Source: Candidatus Kuenenia stuttgartensis (GTDB taxonomy: Bacteria; Planctomycetota; Planctomycetia; Planctomycetales; Planctomycetaceae). Taken from it: a DNA stretch of 64,000 nucleotides. The position numbers and the translations under genes were made by a program. A model generated the notes under the pieces. That model did no database searches and was not told the DNA's origin. It worked only from the letters and a program-made list of their open reading frames with translations. This document shows, one piece after another, positions 29,680 to 37,892 of this stretch; the stretch's first letter is position 1, and each line of letters begins with the position of its first letter. The stretch lies in the NCBI GenBank assembly GCA_945906725.1, contig CAMDRI010000001.1, forward strand, positions 17,789 through 81,788, in the 5' to 3' direction.

Positions 29680-29744
29680 GTGGCGCACGCGGCTCGCGTA
29701 CGTTTCATCCTCAAAAATCGGCACACGCAAACCGCGTGCGCCAC
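29680..29744. repeat. Inverted repeat (13-bp perfect arms)
   Basis: GTGGCGCACGCGG ... CCGCGTGCGCCAC. Confidence 0.8.
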
Positions 29745-29747
29745 GGA

Positions 29748-31163
29748 TCAGACGTTAAAGAACCACTCCGGTATCGCGATGAAATACTTCAAGTTGACGG
29801 CCCAGCGGAGCACCATCTTCAAGGGCAGGGCCGCCATCATCAGCACCAAGTTCGAGAACACCATAAACCGCAGGAAACCCATGCGGAGGAAAAACTTCTT
29901 GAAGACCGTCATGGCCATCACCATCGGCAGCACGCCCAGATAAACGCCGATGGCGACAAACCCGACGAGTTCACGCAAGAGGATGTACGGAGCCTGCGTC
30001 CAAAAATCTGCCCCTGCGGGGGCCATCGGTAACGGCTGGCCGATGCCGTACCAGAAGTACTCAGACAAGTTGACGTTGTTCAGAGCCTCCAACTTGTGGA
30101 CGTCCCAGAATTCGTAAATGCCGAAGACGTTCCAATTCGGACCGCGCAAGAACGTTCCCAAAATGATCATCCCGACCCACAGTGGCAGAAAGCCAAACAT
30201 GAAGGTGGTGATCGCGAACTTCCGCTCATTGAACGTGTAGTAGCCGTTGCCGAGCTTGTTGAAGTCGATGTACGGGATAGCCATCATCCCGCCAAGAATT
30301 ACGCTGGGGAATACAACGCCCGCCAGCCACGGATCGTAGTAGACCAGCATTTCCTGCAAGCCCAGGAAGTACCACGGAGCCTTCGACGGGTTCGGCGTCT
30401 TCACGGCCGATGCCGGTTCTTCCAACGGAGCCTGCAACGCAATACCCCATAGGATGAGCAGGGCCGTCACCGCGATCATGCAGATCATCTCGGTGTAAAC
30501 AAGGTCCGGCCACGTCAGCACTTTCTCGTTGTTCTCAGCTTCGATCGGCCCCTTGCCCAATGCAGACCGGCGGTCGTTCTCATTGGCTCGATAGAAGAAC
30601 AGCCAAGTGAAAAAGCCGACGATAAACAACATGGCCACGATCGGCACGTTGTCCGGCTTGCCGACGATTTGACGAAAGTCCCAGTCCGTCAGACTGACGC
30701 ACAGAAACAACAGAGACAGATTGAGCAACACCCAGCCGACGCTCGGCTTCGCCAGCCAATTCCGCAGCAGCAGCATTCCGATGAAACCGAAAGTTGTCAC
30801 CGCAAAATATCGGCGGGCATCCGCCACGACAAAGTCGATCGCCGACTTAGCAAAGTCGGGCATCACGAACCACCGCAACGCCTCAGGGACGCTCGCGCAG
30901 GTCAAGTGAGTGACCGAGACTAGCAACAGCGCGATCGAATACATCGCCCAAACGGCAGCATTCGGCATGCCCATTCCGCCCAGGAATTCGGGCAGTCGGA
31001 AATGGCAATCTCTGTGATATGACTTCCACGTCCACACCGCGTTCATGGCAAACAGAATCAGATACAGCCACCCCAAGCCATACAGGACGCTCGGCGTGAC
31101 ATTCGGATGCGGGTCCGTCGATCCCAGAGTCAAGCAGGAAGTGATCAGCGACAAAGAGTTCAT
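29748..31163 (-). CDS. Cytochrome b C-terminal / subunit IV-like protein with extra N-terminal TM helices
   Basis: TWPDLVYTEMICMIAVTALLILWGIALQAPLEEPASAVKTPNPSKAPWYFLGLQEMLVYYDPW. Confidence 0.85.
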   Translation of the reverse strand: MNSLSLITSCLTLGSTDPHPNVTPSVLYGLGWLYLILFAMNAVWTWKSYHRDCHFRLPEFLGGMGMPNAAVWAMYSIALLLVSVTHLTCASVPEALRWFVMPDFAKSAIDFVVADARRYFAVTTFGFIGMLLLRNWLAKPSVGWVLLNLSLLFLCVSLTDWDFRQIVGKPDNVPIVAMLFIVGFFTWLFFYRANENDRRSALGKGPIEAENNEKVLTWPDLVYTEMICMIAVTALLILWGIALQAPLEEPASAVKTPNPSKAPWYFLGLQEMLVYYDPWLAGVVFPSVILGGMMAIPYIDFNKLGNGYYTFNERKFAITTFMFGFLPLWVGMIILGTFLRGPNWNVFGIYEFWDVHKLEALNNVNLSEYFWYGIGQPLPMAPAGADFWTQAPYILLRELVGFVAIGVYLGVLPMVMAMTVFKKFFLRMGFLRFMVFSNLVLMMAALPLKMVLRWAVNLKYFIAIPEWFFNV

Positions 31164-31186
31164 CGAAATTTCCGTGCTCAGAATTC

Positions 31187-31960
31187 CTACAGTGGCTGAC
31201 TAATCCCACCGTCTTTACGGACTCGCCAGAAGTGAATGGCGATCAAGCCAGCCGCCGCCAACGGGATCGCGACACAGTGCAGGATGTAGAAGCGATTCAG
31301 AGTTTCTTCGCCGACGAAGCGGCTGCCCAGCAACAAAAAGCGAGCATCGCTGGCATTAGTGATGAGGTCATATCCACCGAGATTCAAAAACTGAAAACCG
31401 GGGCCTTCATGCCCCAGCACCGGCGTCGCGCGAGCCATGTTCGAGCCGACGGTGATGGCCCAAATCGCGAGCTGATCCCACGGCAGCAAGTAGCCCGTAA
31501 ACGACAGCAGCAAAGTCAGCTTGAGCAAGATCACGCCGACGACCCAATTGAATTCTCGCGGCGGCTTGTAACTACCTGTCAGAAAGACGCGGTACATGTG
31601 CAGCCAAACCGTGATGACCATCGCGTGAGCGCCCCAGCGGTGAATCTCACGCATGATCCCCAAGGTCGTCACGTCGCGAAGAGCAAGGATGTCGTTGAAT
31701 GCCCACTCCAGAGTCGGCCGGTAATAAAACATCAACAGCACGCCGGTGATCGTCTCAACCAGAAACAGGAAGAACGTAATCCCGCCCATGCACCAGGTGT
31801 AAGACAGCGCGATGCCCTGCTGCTTGATCGACACCGGATGCAGGTGCAGGAAGAAATTGGTCAGCATCACGACCACGCGGTTGCGGCGGTCATACGGAGC
31901 CGGATGCCGGAAGACACTCTTCCAGATTTGCGAATCGCGAATGTAATCACCGACCGACAT
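31187..31960 (-). CDS. Cytochrome b6-like N-terminal cytochrome b subunit
   Basis: CMGGITFFLFLVETITGVLLMFYYRPT, IHRWGAHAMVITVWLHMYRVFLTGSYKPPREFNWVVGV, GYLLPWDQ. Confidence 0.92.
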   Translation of the reverse strand: MSVGDYIRDSQIWKSVFRHPAPYDRRNRVVVMLTNFFLHLHPVSIKQQGIALSYTWCMGGITFFLFLVETITGVLLMFYYRPTLEWAFNDILALRDVTTLGIMREIHRWGAHAMVITVWLHMYRVFLTGSYKPPREFNWVVGVILLKLTLLLSFTGYLLPWDQLAIWAITVGSNMARATPVLGHEGPGFQFLNLGGYDLITNASDARFLLLGSRFVGEETLNRFYILHCVAIPLAAAGLIAIHFWRVRKDGGISQPL

Positions 31961-32037
31961 GGATGCTGACTTTCCAATGCCAGACCTCCGAAACTTCACA
32001 AGTCTCGGAAGCGCTGTTTCAAGCAGTCAATTGATCG

Positions 32038-32098
32038 TTGGTTATTGGCTATTGGCCAGTGGTGATTTGCGAACGACCAATAGCCAATGACCAATTTC
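32038..32098. repeat. Inverted repeat built of 7-bp units
   Basis: TTGGTTA-TTGGCTA-TTGGCCA ... CCAATAG-CCAATGA-CCAATTT. Confidence 0.85.
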
Positions 32099-32129
32099 AG
32101 AAAACCGAAAAAATCCTTCTCAACAACAA

Positions 32130-33239
32130 CTACGCCAATGCTCCATCCACGAACGAGTTCGAGTCTTCCCACTGCCCCATCTCTTCCTGGAACTTGACGC
32201 TCTTGTCGACCTCCAACTGTCCGTCTGACGCGAGCTTGATGCCCAGTCGTTCGAGCGGTCGCGGGGCAGGACCTTCAAAATTCACGCCATTGATGTAAAA
32301 CCCAGAACCGTGGCATGGACACTTGTATTTTTGCTCCCCTTCGAGCCAGTTGGGCGTGCAGCCAAGATGCGTACAGACCGAGGCCAGGGCGTAAATCAGA
32401 TTCCGACCTTTGTACTGATCGGTATGCACAATCCAGACACCACGAGCAGCTAGCCACTTCGTGCTGACACCACCCAACGGATAATCGCTCGCCGGTCCGA
32501 TCTTGAACTTCGTCGGCGGCTCCACCAGCACATTCGGAAACATGAACCGCGCGAGATCGAGCAGCCAGATCAGCGATGTCGCAGCCATCGATCCGAATCC
32601 AATCGCCAGCGGCGAGAGACAGGCTGCGACAAAACTGCGACGATCGGTGCCAGAATTCTTTTTGTCTTTTGCCGCCGAGGGCTTCACAGGGATTGGCGGC
32701 AGAGTTGGCTTCACGGGGATTGCCGGAACTGCGGCGATTGCTGCACCGCCGCGCACCGCTATGAGCATTTCTTCCACGGAAGGTTTTGCACTACCGCTAA
32801 CCGCGGCGACGGCCGGCTTCACACCGGCGTTCGCGACTGGAGACTCAGCAGTTGCCGTCGGAGCGGACGCGCCACCTTTGCCAGCGCGGATCGCCGCCAG
32901 AATGCCTGAAGTCGAGCCAGGCTTAGCAGCGGGAGCTGCCTTCGGCGCAGCGACAGGTTTTGGAACTGCCGCGTCGGCGGGCGCTTCAGCCGCTCCGCCT
33001 TTCGCGCCTTGAGCACGAATCGCGGCGAGAATATCGCTTGTTGATCCAGGTTTTGCCGCCGGAGCCACTTTCGGTTTCGGAGGCGCGGGTGCCGCCTCAA
33101 CCACCGCAGGTGCGGGCACGGAGGACTCTACAACGGGAGCCGTGGGCGCAGGTGCGGCAACAGCATCGCTGCTCGCGCTAGGTTTCGCCGCTCGAATCTT
33201 GGCCATAATATCGGCCGTCGAAAGTTTTGGTTCAGACAT
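32130..33239 (-). CDS. Rieske iron-sulfur protein with long Ala/Pro-rich repeat-bearing N-terminal extension
   Basis: CTHLGCTPNWLEGEQKYKCPCHGSGF; start MSEPKLSTADIMAKIRAAKPS. Confidence 0.9.
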   Translation of the reverse strand: MSEPKLSTADIMAKIRAAKPSASSDAVAAPAPTAPVVESSVPAPAVVEAAPAPPKPKVAPAAKPGSTSDILAAIRAQGAKGGAAEAPADAAVPKPVAAPKAAPAAKPGSTSGILAAIRAGKGGASAPTATAESPVANAGVKPAVAAVSGSAKPSVEEMLIAVRGGAAIAAVPAIPVKPTLPPIPVKPSAAKDKKNSGTDRRSFVAACLSPLAIGFGSMAATSLIWLLDLARFMFPNVLVEPPTKFKIGPASDYPLGGVSTKWLAARGVWIVHTDQYKGRNLIYALASVCTHLGCTPNWLEGEQKYKCPCHGSGFYINGVNFEGPAPRPLERLGIKLASDGQLEVDKSVKFQEEMGQWEDSNSFVDGALA

Positions 33240-33435
33240 GTCTCTTCGCACGCTCAAAAGGGACCGCTCGTACTGTGGCAGTCAAAGGAGGTGAGATTAA
33301 GAGTTCCCGATTCTTGCAATCGCACCGCGAGCCAGCAACCTTTCGGAATCACAGTCACGCGAGATTTCCCAAACTCAGGACGAGCCTCAAAATGAAGTTC
33401 TCAGGGCTGAGAAGATCAACAATGCCGAGCGACCC

Positions 33436-34533
33436 GTGATGAGCAACGAGTGGAAATCAGCGACTTCGATTTCGGCCGAGCACGGAGTGTTACTTGACGA
33501 ATTCGAGCGATTCATCCACCGCGACCCCGCGCGGCGCGGGTTGTGCGCCAGCGAACTCGACGCCGACGGCCGAGCTACCACATCACGACTGGGAGCCGGT
33601 CAGCTTGCCGCCGCCGCGACCGACCTGGCACAAAATGCTCGCAGAGTCGCCATTGTCACCGGCTTTTTCATTCCGCACGCTCAGCCGCCATGCGCCGAGA
33701 CCGACGGTCCGCTGGGAAGTTTGTTTCTCGCTCACTGCCTGCAAGCCCTCGGCATCGACGCAGCCGTCATCACCGACGACCCCTGTGCTGCCGCTGTCCG
33801 AGCAACCGCCAAAGGCATTGGTTTTCCCCTGGATCGCGTCTTCATCTCACCGCTCAAAGCCGAAAGTTGGTGCGATGAGTTCTTGCAATCCGAGTTCGCT
33901 CATGGCCTGACACACTTGATCGCCGTCGAACGGGTCGGGCCGAGTCACACAACGGAGTCGGTGGGACTGAGGAGCGAGCACGACAAAGTTGCCGACATGT
34001 CGTCACTCCACGCTTTCATTGCCGACGTTGCTACCGAGTATCACGGTCGCTGTCACAACATGCGTGGCGTTTGCATCGACGCTCACACTGCTCCGCTGCA
34101 TTTGCTGTTTGAGTGTTTGCCAAACATTCATCCGACGGCTCGGACGATCGGCGTCGGCGACGGCGGGAACGAGATCGGCATGGGTGCGATTCCGTGGGCC
34201 GAACTGCGTCGCCGCTTGGCCGGCGAACATGCGGGGCGTGTTCCGTGTCGCATCGCTTGTGACTTCAACATCGTCGCCGGGACTAGTAACTGGGGAGCGA
34301 TGGCGCTTGCTGCTGGAGTTTGCCTGCTGCGGAATCGACTCGATGTCTTGCAGTCGTGGACTCGCGAGCGACATCTTGAGTGGTTGGAACATCTCGTGGA
34401 GAATGGCCCGGCGGTGGACGGAGTCACGAGCCGCCGTGAAGCGACCGTGGACGGCTTGCCGTTTTTGACCTACATCCAGCCATGGGAGGGCATCCTGCGC
34501 CGTTTTTCGGAGACGCACGCGAACCGCGTCTGA
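33436..34533 (+). CDS. DUF4392 / D-glutamate cyclase-like protein
   Basis: VAIVTGFFIPHAQPPCAETDGPLGSLFLAHCLQALG, GVGDGGNEIGMG, TSNWGAMALAAGV. Confidence 0.75.
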   Translation: MMSNEWKSATSISAEHGVLLDEFERFIHRDPARRGLCASELDADGRATTSRLGAGQLAAAATDLAQNARRVAIVTGFFIPHAQPPCAETDGPLGSLFLAHCLQALGIDAAVITDDPCAAAVRATAKGIGFPLDRVFISPLKAESWCDEFLQSEFAHGLTHLIAVERVGPSHTTESVGLRSEHDKVADMSSLHAFIADVATEYHGRCHNMRGVCIDAHTAPLHLLFECLPNIHPTARTIGVGDGGNEIGMGAIPWAELRRRLAGEHAGRVPCRIACDFNIVAGTSNWGAMALAAGVCLLRNRLDVLQSWTRERHLEWLEHLVENGPAVDGVTSRREATVDGLPFLTYIQPWEGILRRFSETHANRV

Positions 34534-35595
34534 CTACAGGATTTCCAGCGACGGCATTGGTGCATCGACAATCACACGCTTCGCAATTTGCATTGCGATG
34601 TTCTCGGTAATGCGCAGCAGGTGCGGTTTTACGGGATTGTCGTCTTCGAACAGTGAGGCAATTTGACCGTCGTCGCCGCGCACGCGAATCGTCACATCGA
34701 TGGGGATTTCGCCGAGGAATGGCAGTCCGAGTTCTGCGGCTTTGGCTTGCGCGCCACCGCGTCCAAAGATGTCGCCCGACATGTTCTCGACGATGCCGAG
34801 CACGGGGATTTTGACTTGATCGAACATGCTGATCGCCTTGACGGCATCGAGCAGCGCAACCTTCTGCGGCGTGCAAACCACAACTGCTCCAGCTAAACCG
34901 AGCAGTTGCGAGAGCGTCAATGACACGTCTCCCGTTCCCGGCGGCAAGTCTATGATGAGGTAGTCGAGTTCACCCCAATCGGTTTCTTGCAGGAACTGCG
35001 TGAGTAGCTTGTGCAGCATCGGGCCGCGCCAGATGACCGCCTGGTTCTCGCGGATCAGAAAGCCGATCGAGAGGACTTTCATTCCGTCGGCGTCGATCGG
35101 TTCCAGACGCTGAACCTTCTGCCCGTTGGGAAGTTCAACCTCGCGAACGATCGGCGTCCCCTTCGCGCCGGTGAGCAACGGAATGCTCGGCCCGTAAACG
35201 TCGGCGTCGAGCAGTCCGACTTTCGCTCCGAAATGTTTCAGGCCGTAGGCCAGAGATGCCGCCGTTGTGCTCTTGCCGACACCACCTTTGCCGCTTCCGA
35301 CCGCGACGACGTTCTTGATGCGCAGCCCGATCTTCCCACCGGTTTCGCGGCCGAGCACTTGCCACGAGTACGTGACGTCGACCCTGCGACCGCCGGTTGA
35401 ACTGCCCAGCGCGCTGGCGATCAAGTTACCAATGCGTTCTCGCTTCGGGTAGGCCGGGGTTGGGAGTTGCACTTCGATCTTGATGGCATCGGCCGTCGTC
35501 TGCACGGACCGGATCAGGCCCAGTCGATCGAAAGAGATTTCAAGTTCAGGATCAGTGAGTTGCCCGAGTTTCGAGCGGATTTCAGCGTCTGTCAT
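34534..35595 (-). CDS. Mrp/NBP35-family P-loop Fe-S carrier
   Basis: GSGKGGVGKSTTAASLAYGL, DADVYGPSIPLL, LDYLIIDLPPGTGDVSLTLSQ, VENMSGDIFGRGG. Confidence 0.92.
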   Translation of the reverse strand: MTDAEIRSKLGQLTDPELEISFDRLGLIRSVQTTADAIKIEVQLPTPAYPKRERIGNLIASALGSSTGGRRVDVTYSWQVLGRETGGKIGLRIKNVVAVGSGKGGVGKSTTAASLAYGLKHFGAKVGLLDADVYGPSIPLLTGAKGTPIVREVELPNGQKVQRLEPIDADGMKVLSIGFLIRENQAVIWRGPMLHKLLTQFLQETDWGELDYLIIDLPPGTGDVSLTLSQLLGLAGAVVVCTPQKVALLDAVKAISMFDQVKIPVLGIVENMSGDIFGRGGAQAKAAELGLPFLGEIPIDVTIRVRGDDGQIASLFEDDNPVKPHLLRITENIAMQIAKRVIVDAPMPSLEIL

Positions 35596-35702
35596 GGTCT
35601 CATTACTGGCAAGTTTCGAGGAATGGTTTGGGGGCTTTGAGTTGTAGCGGCCTCACCGACGACGAACAACAAGCACCATTTTGTCACACGGGTCCAATCA
35701 CG

Positions 35703-35816
35703 CCCTTCTCCCCCCGGGAGAAGGTGGCCGAAGGCCGGATGAGGGACTCCATGAGAATGAAAGTCTCCGTGATGTTCGGATCCCTCATCCCGGCCCTCTC
35801 TCAAAGGGAGAGGGAG
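35703..35816. repeat. Two oppositely oriented copies of a CCCTCATCC...CCCTCTCCC palindromic repeat
   Basis: CCCTTCTCCCCCCGGGAGAAGG...GGCCGGATGAGGG and CCCTCATCCCGGCCCTCTCTCAAAGGGAGAGGG. Confidence 0.85.
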
Positions 35817-35837
35817 AAAGCCAAGCCAAAAGACCGG

Positions 35838-36215
35838 TCACTCCGATTTTAAAAACAGTCGTCTGCATGCCCGCGAGAGTTGCTCACCGGACACATCGCC
35901 GACCAAGACTTCGCGCACCCCGACGTCGCGCAGAGTCCATTCCAGATCACCCACGTCCGGAGGACACAGCGCGATCACCGACGGGACTTTCGGCGGCATG
36001 ACCAGTTTGCTCAGCCATTGCAGGCATTCCGCCGGGTCTTCCGGCAGGTCGAAGACCAGGACATCCGCCATCGGAGGAAACGCGAACGCCGAGAATTCGC
36101 TCAAGCTCCGGCAACCACGCACACGCACCGATTCGTTTCGGAACTGGCGTTGCAACTCAGGCTCCCAGCGAGGCCGAGACTCAAACACCACAATCGTCCG
36201 CACAGAATTGGACAC
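35838..36215 (-). CDS. Small receiver-like (CheY-fold) hypothetical protein
   Basis: VRTIVVFESRPRWEPELQRQF...MADVLVFDLPEDPAECLQWLSKLV; weak resemblance to a degenerate REC domain. Confidence 0.5.
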   Translation of the reverse strand: MSNSVRTIVVFESRPRWEPELQRQFRNESVRVRGCRSLSEFSAFAFPPMADVLVFDLPEDPAECLQWLSKLVMPPKVPSVIALCPPDVGDLEWTLRDVGVREVLVGDVSGEQLSRACRRLFLKSE

Positions 36216-36245
36216 GGCAGGCTCGTTGGCGATGAAACTCCGCCG

Positions 36246-36962
36246 CTACTTGTTGCCCTTGAACGCACCCTGCATGCGGACCAATTCGAGCGGTGACAGT
36301 TTTTTACCGTCGGCCACCGTGGGTGCCGCCGGCTTCGGCACTTCGGCTGCCGGGGCAGACTCAGCAGCAGCAGGAGCGGCCGACGCTTGAGGTGCCTCCC
36401 CCGATTTTGCGGCTTGCTGCTGGCGGATCATTTCAATCGGCGACAATTTCTTGCCTTCGCCACTGGCCGTGGGAGTTGGAGCGGCAGCCGGATTGCTCGC
36501 AGCTCCACTCGCTTTGGCCGCACTCTGCTGACGAACCAAATCCAGAGGGCTGAGCTTCGCTCCACCAGTCGCCGGTGCGGATGCCGGCTTCGCACCGGCC
36601 GCACCTTGCTTGCGGATCAAATCCAGCGGACTGGCTTTCTTTTCGGTCGCGGTCGCGGTCGCGTCGGGCTTCGCGGCCGGAGCGGACTTCGCGACTGGCG
36701 ATTCTTTCGCCGGCTTCTCTTCGGCTTTTTTCTTCGGGGTTGGAGCGTCTATCACCGTCAAATACGCAGGATCAATGTCGTACCAGGCAATGTCCGCCGG
36801 GCCGTCGAATAACACGAGTGCTCGGCAACTCATGTTGACCGTCTTGACGACGCCGGTCAGCCCATCGAAGCGGCGGAGCTCCGCCACTCCCGGTTTCACG
36901 ACGACATACTTGTCGGTGTACTGCTTCTTCAGCAACTCGGCTTGTTCAAATCGAGCAGACAT
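36246..36962 (-). CDS. Hypothetical protein: KOW/SH3-like N-terminus and four SP[LI][DE]L/M-[VI]R motifs
   Basis: QYTDKYVVVKPGVAELRRFDGLTGVVKTVNMSCRALVLFDG...; repeats SPLDLIRKQ, SPLDLVRQQ, SPIEMIRQQ, SPLELVRMQ. Confidence 0.7.
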   Translation of the reverse strand: MSARFEQAELLKKQYTDKYVVVKPGVAELRRFDGLTGVVKTVNMSCRALVLFDGPADIAWYDIDPAYLTVIDAPTPKKKAEEKPAKESPVAKSAPAAKPDATATATEKKASPLDLIRKQGAAGAKPASAPATGGAKLSPLDLVRQQSAAKASGAASNPAAAPTPTASGEGKKLSPIEMIRQQQAAKSGEAPQASAAPAAAESAPAAEVPKPAAPTVADGKKLSPLELVRMQGAFKGNK

Positions 36963-37050
36963 GGCGTGGCAGCGTTCTCTTTGAAAGCGATTGGAAAATC
37001 GAAAGAGCAGATATTACTGAGGCAATCGGCGGATGAAAACCAATCGTAAC

Positions 37051-37866
37051 TCACGGCTTTTGCTTCTCGGCCAGCCGTTCGAAGTGCAACCGGCCGACGT
37101 GCCACATGTAATTCGGGCCGTAGCTGGCGGTGCGTCCCCAACGGTTGGCGGTCGCGGCTCGAAAGTGCGGCAATGCCTCCTTCGGACGCTTGAAGGCGTC
37201 ATGCCATAAACCGAGGTACAGCTCAATGTAAAACAATCGCTGCTCACGGACGTTCTGGGGCAACTTCGCATCGACCGACTTCAGCAGATCATCCGGCGTG
37301 AGTTCTGCCTCGAACAGCCGATAAATCGTCGGCATCGGTTCGCGGTCATCCTTTTTGTATTTGAGCAGTCCAGCTCGCGCCTTTTCGGTACCCAGGGTCG
37401 GAGCTTGAGCGATGTACCTCCACAATCCCGCTTCGCGATCGACATCGTCGGTGACGAAAAACTTGTCGAACTGAGTGGCCGATTTCTGCGGCTGCTCGGC
37501 ATAAAAGTACGCGATGCCGAGTCGCCAATGAGAGGCGTCGAGCGCCTGGTCCAGCTCACTCATGCGTTCGTAGTCGCGAACCGACTTGGCGAATTCTCCT
37601 CGAAAGAAGTGCAAATCACCTCGCTTGGAAAGCAGCGACACGCTGTCGGGCATTGCATCAAGATTTTTTGACAGGTCGGCCAGATCGTCAGCCCATTGCT
37701 TGCGCAACTTGGCCTGGTCATCTGCACTGAGCGGATGCTGGCGAGCATCGCTGCTGTCAACTTTCGGCTCATCCGCAGTCACGGCCGGCGTGTGTGCGAG
37801 TTGTCCGAGAGAAGCCAACAGAATGATCGCGTCTCGTACCCAAAAAACGGTCCTGCGTGTCTTCAT
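37051..37866 (-). CDS. TPR-type exported protein
   Basis: Signal peptide; SLLSKRGDLHFFRGEFAKSVRDYERMSELDQALDASHWRLGIAYFYAEQ. Confidence 0.7.
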   Translation of the reverse strand: MKTRRTVFWVRDAIILLASLGQLAHTPAVTADEPKVDSSDARQHPLSADDQAKLRKQWADDLADLSKNLDAMPDSVSLLSKRGDLHFFRGEFAKSVRDYERMSELDQALDASHWRLGIAYFYAEQPQKSATQFDKFFVTDDVDREAGLWRYIAQAPTLGTEKARAGLLKYKKDDREPMPTIYRLFEAELTPDDLLKSVDAKLPQNVREQRLFYIELYLGLWHDAFKRPKEALPHFRAATANRWGRTASYGPNYMWHVGRLHFERLAEKQKP

Positions 37867-37892
37867 TTACTTGCTCCCTGATTGGCAACGAG

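Noticed and set aside
33288-33439. AAAGGAGGTGAG followed by an open frame starting ATT upstream of the DUF4392 gene (possible leader peptide)
   Set aside because: No ATG/GTG/TTG at a suitable distance, no motif; an ATT start would be exceptional. Could be chance.
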